Shown here: positions 1 to 6,050 of the stretch, piece by piece
Layout of the letters: each line of letters begins with the position of its first letter
How positions within the stretch are numbered: position 1 is the stretch's first letter
Assembly (NCBI GenBank): GCA_026418755.1
Contig: JAOAAR010000134.1
Span: forward strand, 1 to 6,050
Length of the DNA stretch: 6,050 nt
Direction: 5' to 3'
DNA from: Planctomycetota bacterium
GTDB taxonomy: Bacteria; Planctomycetota; SKW154
The notes under the pieces: generated by a model
The model's database searches: none
What the model saw: the letters and a program-made list of their open reading frames with translations, nothing else
Told to the model about the DNA's origin: nothing
Made by a program: the position numbers and the translations under genes

Positions 1-1
1 C

Positions 2-865
2 ATAGGCTCAGAGTTCAAACGAGAAGCATATAAAAGAGTAAGAGATTCACTGAAACGGCTCAAAAAAGTTGCAGTCGTGCCAGGATATATAGGAATCACA
101 GCAGACGGGGACATAACCACATTGGGAAGAGGTGGCTCGGATTATTCAGCCGCTTTTCTTGCAGCCGCTACAAACTCAAGCGAGTTGTGTGTTTATAAAG
201 ATGTTAGCGGCATAATGAGCGCAGACCCCAAAATCGTCCCTCAGGCAAGGACCGTCCCTCGTGTATCTTATGCGGAAGCAGCAGAACTCTCCTACTTCGG
301 CGCAAAAGTCCTCCACCCCAAAACCATTGAACCAGCAGTCCTCCTCTCCATCCCTGTCAGAGTGAGAAGCAGTTTCAATCCACAAAAACCAGGAACTCTC
401 ATCAGCCGTAAAGGGACAGGCAGAACAGTCGCCGCCATCGCCCACAGAAGCGGTATTGATGTCCTTACCCTCTCATCTACTAAAATGCTGGATGCATTCG
501 GCTTTCTCGCACGCATCTTCGAAGTTATGCGCCGCCATTCCATCTGCGTTGATGTCGTCTCCACCAGTGAAGTCTCCGTCTCAATGACGGTTGACCCCTC
601 AGAAAGATTAGACGCCGCTATAGATGAACTAAAAACTGTCGCAAATGTTGAGCATAAAACTAAACGAGCGGTCATCTGCGTCGTCGGCGAAAAAATGAGT
701 GGCTCCCCCGATGCCGTCTCAAGAATCTTCTCCGCTGTCGCACGCACAGGTACCACAGTCGAAATGGTCTCGCAAGGCGCCAGCAAAATCAACCTCACCT
801 TCGTCGTAAAAGAGGAAGATGCCGTCAATGTAATCAGAGCCCTCCACAAGGAGTTCTTCGAATGA
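2..865 (+). CDS. lysC: Aspartokinase, lysine-sensitive type (5' truncated by window edge)
   Basis: Catalyses ATP-dependent phosphorylation of aspartate to aspartyl-phosphate, the cytoplasmic entry step to lysine/DAP, threonine and methionine. The frame is open from base 2, so 287 residues are visible and about 150 N-terminal ones (the nucleotide-binding start of the kinase fold) lie outside. An in-frame GTG at 77 is internal, because conserved sequence continues upstream of it. Visible kinase motifs are TTLGRGGSDYSA (visible residues about 39-50), KDVSGIMSADP (66-76) and FGAKVLHP (99-106). Two ACT regulatory domains follow, at about 150-215 and 222-285. The first carries VDVVSTSEVSVS, the signature of lysine-type enzymes such as E. 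coli LysC; the second carries EMVSQGASKINLTFVV. No homoserine dehydrogenase domain follows, so it is monofunctional. Feedback inhibition by lysine is inferred from this signature. The stop overlaps the start of lysA by 4 bases. Confidence 0.95.
   Translation: MGSEFKREAYKRVRDSLKRLKKVAVVPGYIGITADGDITTLGRGGSDYSAAFLAAATNSSELCVYKDVSGIMSADPKIVPQARTVPRVSYAEAAELSYFGAKVLHPKTIEPAVLLSIPVRVRSSFNPQKPGTLISRKGTGRTVAAIAHRSGIDVLTLSSTKMLDAFGFLARIFEVMRRHSICVDVVSTSEVSVSMTVDPSERLDAAIDELKTVANVEHKTKRAVICVVGEKMSGSPDAVSRIFSAVARTGTTVEMVSQGASKINLTFVVKEEDAVNVIRALHKEFFE
848..853 (+). promoter_or_regulatory. Ribosome binding site for lysA, inside the lysC 3' end
   Basis: AAGGAG lies 8 bases upstream of the ATG at 862 and within the last codons of the aspartokinase. 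It supports the ATG in the ATGA overlap as the true lysA start and suggests coupled translation. Confidence 0.75.
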
Positions 866-2112
866 GCAGTGAAATAGAGATTCGCACAATGCTGGACGCT
901 GCACAAAAATTCGGTACCCCGCTCTTCCTTTACTCCTCTGACACGATAAAAACCAAAGCCCGCACCCTCAAAAACGCCTTCAACTACCACCCCTTCCTTC
1001 CTCTCTACGCCTGCAAAGCAAACTTCAACCCCCATATCATCCGCATCCTCTCAAACGAAGGATTCGGCGTGGATGCAACAAGTCCAGGAGAATCCCAAGT
1101 CGCTTTATACGCAGGTGTCTCTTCACAAAACATCTTCCTTACAGGTTCAAACCTCTCATACGATGACTTAAACTGGGCTCTTAAAGCAAATGTTACCATC
1201 AATCTTGATTCTCTCTCACAAATCGAAACCCTTGGAGCCAATTTCAAAGACTCCATCACTCCTTCTACCCGCCTCTGGCTCCGATACAACCCCGACTTCG
1301 GGGCAGGGGGGTTTGACAAAATCACAACCGCAGGACCCGAATCAAAATTCGGCATCCGCGATGAAGAGTTCGGTGAAGCGCTCAACATTGCTAAAAAATA
1401 TAACCTCCCAATTAAAGGGCTTCATACCCACATCGGCTCGATGCTCTTCGATGATTCTCCCATCATCGCCGCATTCGAAAAACTCCTCAACTGGGCTGAA
1501 AGAATAAACACTGTCGAAGAAGTAGATGCAGGCGGTGGAATAGGAGTCTCCTACGACGAGAAACACGAAGAGTTCCCTCTCAACAGATTCGCCAAATGGT
1601 TGAGCACAATGCTCGACTCTTTCGCAACCAAGACGAAACGGAGACTAAAACTGATAGTCGAGTGCGGCAGATTCCTTGTGGCAGATGCAGGGGTGTTTCT
1701 CTGCAAAGTCACCGCAGTCAAAAAAACAAAAAGACGCACTCTCGTCGGCACAGACACAGGATTCTCTCATTTCATCCGCCCCGCTTTATATAACGCACGC
1801 CACCGCGCGCAAAACATCTCCGCCATCTGTTCAGGACGAACCGAAGAGATACTGTGCTCAATAGTCGGCAATATCTGCGAATCTACCGATGTCCTTGCTT
1901 CAGATGTCATCCTCCGTAAACCCGAAATCGGCGACATCATCGCATTCCACACCGCCGGCGCATATTGCTTCTCAATGGCTTCCACCTACAACGGACGCCC
2001 CTTACCCCCAGAGGTCATCCTCGAAAACAATTCCTTCCACCTCATCCGCCAGCGGGGTGACTTTAACTCCCTAATCGCAGGCGTTCCTCCTCTTGAGAAA
2101 ATATTCTCTTGA
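862..2112 (+). CDS. lysA: Diaminopimelate decarboxylase (PLP-dependent, fold type III)
   Basis: Decarboxylates meso-diaminopimelate to L-lysine, the last step of the DAP pathway, in the cytoplasm. At 416 residues it has the usual family length. The N-terminal alanine-racemase-like TIM barrel shows YACKAN with the PLP Schiff-base lysine K52, then SKFGI (161-165), HTHIGS (188-193, stacking His190) and the glycine-rich phosphate loop GGGIG (224-228). ECGR follows at 267-270, then the C-terminal beta domain with FIRPALY (304-310), CEST (339-342; catalytic Cys339 and Glu340) and GAYCFSMASTYN (366-377; Tyr368 contacts PLP across the dimer). The CEST and GAY..SMAS.YN motifs favour DAP decarboxylase over arginine or carboxynorspermidine decarboxylases. 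An oddity is ECGR where most relatives have EPGR. The start is set by the ATGA overlap with lysC and the AAGGAG upstream. Pairing with aspartokinase puts the first and last lysine steps under joint control. Confidence 0.95.
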   Translation: MSSEIEIRTMLDAAQKFGTPLFLYSSDTIKTKARTLKNAFNYHPFLPLYACKANFNPHIIRILSNEGFGVDATSPGESQVALYAGVSSQNIFLTGSNLSYDDLNWALKANVTINLDSLSQIETLGANFKDSITPSTRLWLRYNPDFGAGGFDKITTAGPESKFGIRDEEFGEALNIAKKYNLPIKGLHTHIGSMLFDDSPIIAAFEKLLNWAERINTVEEVDAGGGIGVSYDEKHEEFPLNRFAKWLSTMLDSFATKTKRRLKLIVECGRFLVADAGVFLCKVTAVKKTKRRTLVGTDTGFSHFIRPALYNARHRAQNISAICSGRTEEILCSIVGNICESTDVLASDVILRKPEIGDIIAFHTAGAYCFSMASTYNGRPLPPEVILENNSFHLIRQRGDFNSLIAGVPPLEKIFS

Positions 2113-2135
2113 TTCTTCACACTCCCCGCTTTTGC

Positions 2136-2164
2136 TTCTTATCCCGCCCCTCTCTATGTATAAT
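2136..2164 (+). promoter_or_regulatory. Candidate sigma-70-type promoter for the M20-Nudix-radical SAM unit
   Basis: A perfect TATAAT lies at 2159-2164. The best hexamer at 17-base spacing is TTCTTA (2136-2141), which matches TTGACA at only three positions, so the -35 is weak. A start site near 2171 would give a leader of about 23 bases, enough to hold the ribosome binding site at 2181. The location in the only intergenic gap supports it. One hexamer match can be chance. Confidence 0.45.
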
Positions 2165-2180
2165 CTCTCTTTTGAGAAAT

Positions 2181-2186
2181 AGGAGG
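2181..2186 (+). promoter_or_regulatory. Strong ribosome binding site for the M20 gene
   Basis: AGGAGG is a perfect Shine-Dalgarno core, 7 bases upstream of the ATG at 2194. It fixes that start and indicates efficient independent initiation, unlike the coupled genes downstream. Confidence 0.85.
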
Positions 2187-2193
2187 AGATTCT

Positions 2194-3462
2194 ATGGAGA
2201 ATGAGAAATGGAACGAAGAAACCTTCAGCCAAATCGCCAAAAGAATAGATTCCTACTATTCAGAGGCTGTCTTTCTTCAGAAAGAGTTAATAAAGCGCCC
2301 TGCAATCTCGCCCTCCTCCGGTGGAAAAGGCGAATTCCAAAAAGCAAGATTTCTTATCGAATATCTCTCATCCCTTAGACTCGGCGAGATAGAAATAATC
2401 GAGGCACCCGATGAACGCGCCGAAAACGGCGTTCGTCCAAGTATCGTGTTGCGCCGTAATCCTACCACCTTAACCAGAACACCTTCCCCTACCTGCTGGA
2501 TTATGAGCCACCTCGATGTCGTACCCGCAGGACCAAGAAAAAACTGGGATACAGACCCTTTCGAAGGGGTCGTGAAAGACGGCAAAATTTATGGGCGTGG
2601 CTCGGAAGATAATAACCAAGGACTCATCGCATCCATCCTCGCCCTCAAAGCCATCGTCGAAGAGAAAATTTCTCTCCAACACCCCGTCGGGCTCCTCTTC
2701 ATCGCAGATGAGGAGACAGGCTCGGAATACGGTATAGCATACATCCTCAAACACAAGAACCCTTTTGCAAAAGATGATATAATAGTGGTTCCTGACGCAG
2801 GAACTCCGGACGGAACAGCCATCGAGGTGGCTGAAAAATCTATCCTCTGGCTCAAACTGACAATTCAAGGCAAGCAAGGTCACGGCTCAAGACCCGACAC
2901 CGCTATCAACGCCCATAGAGCAGCAGCCAACCTCACCGTTCGCCTCGACGATTCCCTTCGCAAACGATACCCCCAGAAAAATGAACTGTTCCATCCGCCG
3001 GTCTCCACTTTCGAACCCACGAAAAAAGAAGCAAACGTTGAAAATGTGAACACCATACCCGCTGAAGACATTCTCTATTTCGACTGCCGTATCCTCCCTG
3101 CAACACCTGTAGACGAAGTCCTCAAAACCGTGGAGGAGATTTCCACATCAGTGGAGCGCGATTTCGGCGTAAAAGTGAACATCTCCCTTGTGCAGCGTGC
3201 CGATGCCGCCCCCCCCACTCCGCCTGACTCCCCCGTTGTAAAAGCCCTTTCATCTGCAATAAGACGGGTCTATGGAAAAGAGTCTCATCCTGTAGGAATC
3301 GGCGGAGGTACAGTCGCTGCATTCGTAAGAAGAGCAGGACTCCACGCCGCGGTCTGGGCAAAAATCAATGAAAAGGCCCACCAACCCAACGAATACTGTG
3401 AAATTTCAAATTTGTTAGGTGACGCTAAAGTATTTGCCCACCTTTTCGGAAGGTCGCTATGA
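2194..3462 (+). CDS. M20-family metallo-deacylase/peptidase (DapE/ArgE/CPG2 type)
   Basis: A cytoplasmic di-zinc hydrolase that cleaves an amide bond. Family members include succinyl-DAP desuccinylase, acetylornithine deacetylase, carboxypeptidase G2 and dipeptidases. It is 422 residues long, with no signal peptide. Metal and catalytic residues are all present: His107 and Asp109 in SHLDVVPAG, bridging Asp139 in YGRGSEDNNQG, general base Glu173 and metal ligand Glu174 in ADEETGS, Asp201 in VPDAGTP, and His396 in AHQPNE. The dimerisation/lid domain sits at about 215-330 and begins with the GHGS motif (229-232), whose His230 reaches the partner active site. The SEDNNQG version of the bridging-Asp motif replaces the D(N/D)KG of classical DapE and resembles a subgroup often annotated only as M20 hydrolase. 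The position just after lysC-lysA makes a DAP-pathway role attractive, but the separate promoter and the motif variant leave peptide or acyl-amino-acid hydrolysis equally possible. It overlaps the Nudix gene by 4 bases. Confidence 0.9.
   Translation: MENEKWNEETFSQIAKRIDSYYSEAVFLQKELIKRPAISPSSGGKGEFQKARFLIEYLSSLRLGEIEIIEAPDERAENGVRPSIVLRRNPTTLTRTPSPTCWIMSHLDVVPAGPRKNWDTDPFEGVVKDGKIYGRGSEDNNQGLIASILALKAIVEEKISLQHPVGLLFIADEETGSEYGIAYILKHKNPFAKDDIIVVPDAGTPDGTAIEVAEKSILWLKLTIQGKQGHGSRPDTAINAHRAAANLTVRLDDSLRKRYPQKNELFHPPVSTFEPTKKEANVENVNTIPAEDILYFDCRILPATPVDEVLKTVEEISTSVERDFGVKVNISLVQRADAAPPTPPDSPVVKALSSAIRRVYGKESHPVGIGGGTVAAFVRRAGLHAAVWAKINEKAHQPNEYCEISNLLGDAKVFAHLFGRSL
3448..3453 (+). promoter_or_regulatory. 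Ribosome binding site for the Nudix gene, inside the M20 3' end
   Basis: GGAAGG lies 5 bases before the ATG at 3459 that forms an ATGA with the M20 stop. It supports this start and translational coupling. Confidence 0.6.
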
Positions 3463-3905
3463 GAGAACGCTCCGCTGGATTCATCCTCTTTCGCAGGAAA
3501 AACGGAAAAACCAAATTTCTCCTCATCCACTCCTCTGAACACTCATACTGGAGTTTCCCCAAAGGAGTGATTGACGAGGGCGAAAATGAAATTAAAACCG
3601 CTCTTCGCGAACTGAAAGAAGAGACTGGAATCACAAATGTCCGCATAATCGAAGGATTCAAAACCATCAACCGGTATTTCTACACTCGCCAAGGAGAAAG
3701 AATCTCAAAAACCGTCTCCTATTTTCTTGCAGAAACAGTTACAGATAAAGTGACTCTCTCCTATGAACACGATAATTATACATGGGCAGAACCAGAAACC
3801 GCCCTCCAGATGCTCCCTTATCCGTCTCTTAAAAGAGTCCTCAAAGAAGCAGTGGATTTTCTACAGAATCTGCAGAACGAAAAGAACGGAGAGAAGAAAA
3901 AATGA
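3459..3905 (+). CDS. Nudix hydrolase, Ap4A hydrolase-like
   Basis: Hydrolyses a nucleoside diphosphate linked to another group. Closest by pattern are the small asymmetric bis(5'-nucleosyl)-tetraphosphatases, which split Ap4A to ATP and AMP. The 148 residues form a single Nudix domain. The Nudix box is complete at 36-58: Gly36, Glu42, then REL (50-52) and EETGI (54-58), matching GX5EX7REUXEEXGU with the Mg-binding glutamates Glu51, Glu54 and Glu55. Just before it, the YWSFPKG stretch (30-36) is typical of Ap4A-hydrolase-like members, as is the N-terminal SAGFILFRR beta strand. The C-terminal tail (about 138-148) is charged and lysine-rich and probably disordered. Substrate cannot be settled from sequence; mutated-nucleotide or RNA 5'-end processing relatives share the box. 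It overlaps both neighbours by ATGA, so it is made together with the M20 and radical SAM proteins. Confidence 0.9.
   Translation: MRERSAGFILFRRKNGKTKFLLIHSSEHSYWSFPKGVIDEGENEIKTALRELKEETGITNVRIIEGFKTINRYFYTRQGERISKTVSYFLAETVTDKVTLSYEHDNYTWAEPETALQMLPYPSLKRVLKEAVDFLQNLQNEKNGEKKK
3888..3893 (+). promoter_or_regulatory. Ribosome binding site for the radical SAM gene, inside the Nudix 3' end
   Basis: GGAGAG lies 8 bases before the ATG at 3902, in the purine-rich end of the Nudix gene. With the ATGA overlap it decides the start of the long downstream frame. Confidence 0.6.
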
Positions 3906-6050
3906 TAGAGTATTTCTCCCGAGCAGAGTTACTTAAAGTCGAACGACCGAGCCGATACCTCGGCATGGAAGCCAACTCTGTCAGAAAAGAGCCTTCAAAA
4001 GTAAAAGTTAGGTTCGCACTCTGCTTCCCCGATATCTACGAAGTCGCAATGAGCCATTATGGTTCCCTCCTTCTCTATGATATTCTTAACTCTTCAGACC
4101 ACTTCTCCTGCGAACGAGCCTTCCTTCCTTGGAGAGATATGGCAACTCTTATCCGTAGCAAGTCATTATATCTCTCGACTCTCGAAAGCGGCGATGAGGT
4201 GCGCACCTTCGATGTGCTCGGAATCTCTGTCTCCACCGAACTCGCCGCCACCAACATCGTCGAACTCCTTTCCCTTGCTGGCATAAAACCTCTAAGCCAC
4301 CAACGCAACGAACCTTTTCCACTCATACTAGGCGGCGGTGCAGCAATGTTCAACCCAGAACCAATCGCACCCTTCTTCGACGCCATCCTCATAGGAGACG
4401 GCGAAGAAGCCGTCCTCGAAATCTCTCACCTCGTAAGCGAAGCAAAGAAACACTCCTTCTCAAAAACCAAACTCCTCGAGTCTCTGACCCAAGTTGAGGG
4501 AGTTTATATTCCCTCCTTCTTCGAACCTATCTACGAAAACAACAGATTCAAACAACTCAAACCCCTGAAGAAGGGTTACGAGAGAGTGAAGCGCAGATAT
4601 CTTAAAGACATAAACAAAAGCCGAATCCCTAACTTTCCGCTTATGCCTCTCACAGAAACTGTCCACGACAGACTCACTGCAGAAATTTCAAGAGGTTGCG
4701 TTGTCGGATGCAGATTTTGTCAAGCAGGCTTCACTTACCGCCCTTTTCGCGAAAAAGACCCTGAAACCCTTTACAAAAACATAATCACCAGTCTGGACAA
4801 TTCAGGATACGAAGAGGTTTCACTCCTGTCGCTCTCAAGTAGCGATTACTCAGGACTTCAGACCGTTGCCCGTGCCCTTTTCGACCGCTTCTACGAAGAA
4901 AAAATCTCTCTCTCCCTTCCATCCCTCAGAGTCAGCGACTCCTATTCTGAAATCTTAAATATGATGAGTCGCCTCCGCAAAAGCGGCATCACCATCGCAC
5001 CTGAAGTCGCAACTGAAAAACTCCGTCGGTTCATTAACAAACCCATAAACGAGACTGAACTCTTCAACACAGTCGCAGAAATCTCCTCTCTCGGCTGGCG
5101 TTCCCTTAAACTTTACTTCCTCGTCGGACTGCCTACGGAAACCGACGAAGATATCACCTCAATTGCTTCGCTTCTCGACAAAATCGTTCATATAGCCAGA
5201 ACAAACGGCTCCGTTCGCCAGATAAATCTCACAGTCTCTCCTTTCGTCCCGAAACCGCACACTCCACTTCAATGGGAAAAATTTGCAGGTATCCCTGAAA
5301 TCGAGCGAAAAGTCAACCTTCTCGCCCAGAAACTACGCCGCAATCGATTCGTCAATCTCAGACGCCACGACCCACGCCTCGCCCATCTTGAAACCATCTT
5401 AAGCCGCGGAGACAGAAAACTCTCAGACGCTATTCTCCAAGCGCACAAAAACGGTGCTCTCTTTGACTCCTGGAACGAACAGTTCAATTACGAAGCATGG
5501 GATAACGCCTTCAACCACTGCGGCATAGATACCACACCTTACCTCTCGGAGATTCCTGTAGAACAAACTCTTCCTTGGGAGCACATAGATATACTCGTCA
5601 CAAAGGAGTTCCTCCTTAAAGAGCGCGAACTTGCATACTCAGGCATTCTCACACCTGTCTGCCGTTATGAGACCTGTAACAGTTGTGGAGTCTGCCCCAT
5701 TAGCCCTGACGGAAAGTATCCCTCCGCCTTCCTCTGCGAAGAGAAAGAGATTCGCCCAATAAGACATCGCCCTCCCCACCACTCTGGTATCACTTTCCGA
5801 TACCGTATCCACTTCACAAAAACAGAAGAAGCCTCCTTCCTCGGACACCTCGAAACCAAGCGGCTCCTCGAACGCGCCTTCCGCCGCGCCTCCATCCCCC
5901 TCAAGTTCTCCGAAGGCAACTCCCCCGAACCAAAAATCTCCTTCGGTCAACCCGTCCCCATTGAAGTCGAATCAACCGCTGAACTCTTCGATGTTGAACT
6001 CACAGAACGGGTTGACCCTAAAGAAATCCCCGACCGAGTCAACCCATACC
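3902..6050 (+). CDS. B12-binding-like radical SAM protein fused to DUF2344 (TIGR03960 + TIGR03936 type), 3' truncated
   Basis: The frame stays open to the right edge (716 complete codons, no stop). Layout: a short leader; an N-terminal Rossmann domain (about 35-175) with CFPDIYEVAMS (41-51), ERAFLPWRDM (71-80), STLES (92-96), GGGAAMFNPEP (144-154) and IGDGEE (164-169); then a radical SAM barrel. The 4Fe-4S/SAM cluster motif is SRGCVVGCRFCQAG, with Cys266, Cys270 and Cys273. Barrel landmarks further on are APEVATEKLRRFINK, KLYFLVGLPTETDED and SPFVPKPHTPLQW. A C-terminal cysteine motif CX4CX2CX2C (Cys587, 592, 595, 598) precedes a DUF2344 domain from about 629, with FTKTEEASFLGHLE and LLERAFRRASIPLKFSEGN. 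These patterns match the TIGR03960 radical SAM family, and the following domain matches TIGR03936, which in many genomes is a separate adjacent gene. The reaction is unknown; presumably it generates a 5'-deoxyadenosyl radical for an unidentified modification. No DXHXXG cobalamin-ligand motif is visible in the N-terminal domain, so B12 binding is doubtful. The start is chosen by the ATGA overlap with the Nudix gene. Confidence 0.9.
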   Translation, partial: MIEYFSRAELLKVERPSRYLGMEANSVRKEPSKVKVRFALCFPDIYEVAMSHYGSLLLYDILNSSDHFSCERAFLPWRDMATLIRSKSLYLSTLESGDEVRTFDVLGISVSTELAATNIVELLSLAGIKPLSHQRNEPFPLILGGGAAMFNPEPIAPFFDAILIGDGEEAVLEISHLVSEAKKHSFSKTKLLESLTQVEGVYIPSFFEPIYENNRFKQLKPLKKGYERVKRRYLKDINKSRIPNFPLMPLTETVHDRLTAEISRGCVVGCRFCQAGFTYRPFREKDPETLYKNIITSLDNSGYEEVSLLSLSSSDYSGLQTVARALFDRFYEEKISLSLPSLRVSDSYSEILNMMSRLRKSGITIAPEVATEKLRRFINKPINETELFNTVAEISSLGWRSLKLYFLVGLPTETDEDITSIASLLDKIVHIARTNGSVRQINLTVSPFVPKPHTPLQWEKFAGIPEIERKVNLLAQKLRRNRFVNLRRHDPRLAHLETILSRGDRKLSDAILQAHKNGALFDSWNEQFNYEAWDNAFNHCGIDTTPYLSEIPVEQTLPWEHIDILVTKEFLLKERELAYSGILTPVCRYETCNSCGVCPISPDGKYPSAFLCEEKEIRPIRHRPPHHSGITFRYRIHFTKTEEASFLGHLETKRLLERAFRRASIPLKFSEGNSPEPKISFGQPVPIEVESTAELFDVELTERVDPKEIPDRVNPY

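Larger units (their letters stand above)
2113..2193 (+). other. Intergenic gap between lysA and the M20 gene
   Basis: This 81-base spacer is the only non-coding stretch of any size. Its first half is strongly pyrimidine-rich, and it ends in a candidate -10 box and a ribosome binding site. I see no GC-rich hairpin followed by a T run, so lysA transcripts may read through or end by another route. Confidence 0.7.

Noticed and set aside
77..79. GTG as the start of the aspartokinase
   Set aside because: Conserved aspartokinase-like sequence continues in frame upstream to the window edge, and essential N-terminal kinase residues would be missing. The gene is truncated by the window, not short.
292..1035. 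Long open frame on the - strand (247 codons) opposite lysC/lysA
   Set aside because: It is antisense to two well-recognised genes and its translation matches nothing I recognise. It arises from the C-ending codon bias of the + strand genes.
2095..2108. Inverted repeat GAGAA-AATA-TTCTC at the end of lysA as a terminator
   Set aside because: Only five mostly A/T pairs, located inside the coding sequence and with no T run after it. Too weak to call.
2166..2177. Small inverted repeat TCTC-TTTT-GAGA between the -10 box and the ribosome binding site
   Set aside because: A 4-base stem is expected by chance in CT-rich DNA. There is no support for an operator or leader structure.
2090..2181. Near repeat of CTCTT(TT)GAGAAATA-like sequence at about 2090 and 2167
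   Set aside because: Two short imperfect copies in CT/GA-rich sequence. One is within lysA codons, so no repeat element is supported.
5639..5950. Overlapping - strand open frames of 103 and 84 codons
   Set aside because: They lie opposite the conserved cysteine motif and DUF2344 domain of the radical SAM gene. The low-complexity Gly/Glu-rich translation is a shadow of the coding strand.
1..6050. Mobile element, CRISPR array, tRNA or rRNA, or phage gene
   Set aside because: Nearly every base is accounted for by five housekeeping-type genes. I saw no direct-repeat arrays, transposase motifs, terminal inverted repeats or RNA gene signatures.

Overview
The window looks like ordinary bacterial chromosome with about balanced base composition. 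It holds five protein genes, all on the + strand and packed almost end to end. Bacterial origin is suggested by a TATAAT -10 hexamer, strong Shine-Dalgarno sites and ATGA stop/start overlaps. The families present (DAP-route lysine enzymes, and a radical SAM protein joined to a DUF2344 domain) also fit a bacterium. I cannot name a phylum from the sequence. Codons favour C in the third position (CTC, TTC, ATC, GAC), so the opposite strand carries several long but meaningless open frames.

Region 1 (2-2112) is a lysine/DAP pair. It contains the C-terminal two thirds of a monofunctional, lysine-type aspartokinase (5' end outside the window), overlapped by 4 bases by diaminopimelate decarboxylase. 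These are the first and last dedicated steps of the aspartate-to-lysine route.

Region 2 (2113-2193) is the only real intergenic gap. It is a pyrimidine-rich stretch with a candidate promoter and an excellent ribosome binding site, so a second transcription unit probably starts here.

Region 3 (2194-6050) is a translationally coupled trio. It comprises an M20-family metallo-deacylase/peptidase (DapE/ArgE type), a small Nudix hydrolase resembling Ap4A hydrolases, and a large radical SAM protein with an N-terminal Rossmann (B12-binding-like) domain. That protein continues through a four-cysteine motif into a DUF2344 domain, which the right edge of the window cuts. The M20 enzyme may serve the same lysine pathway as region 1 (DAP desuccinylase/deacetylase), but its substrate is not fixed by sequence. 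The radical SAM-DUF2344 protein belongs to a widespread family of unknown function. It is the least understood item here and the best place to look for new biology. I see no mobile element, CRISPR array, tRNA, rRNA or convincing terminator.
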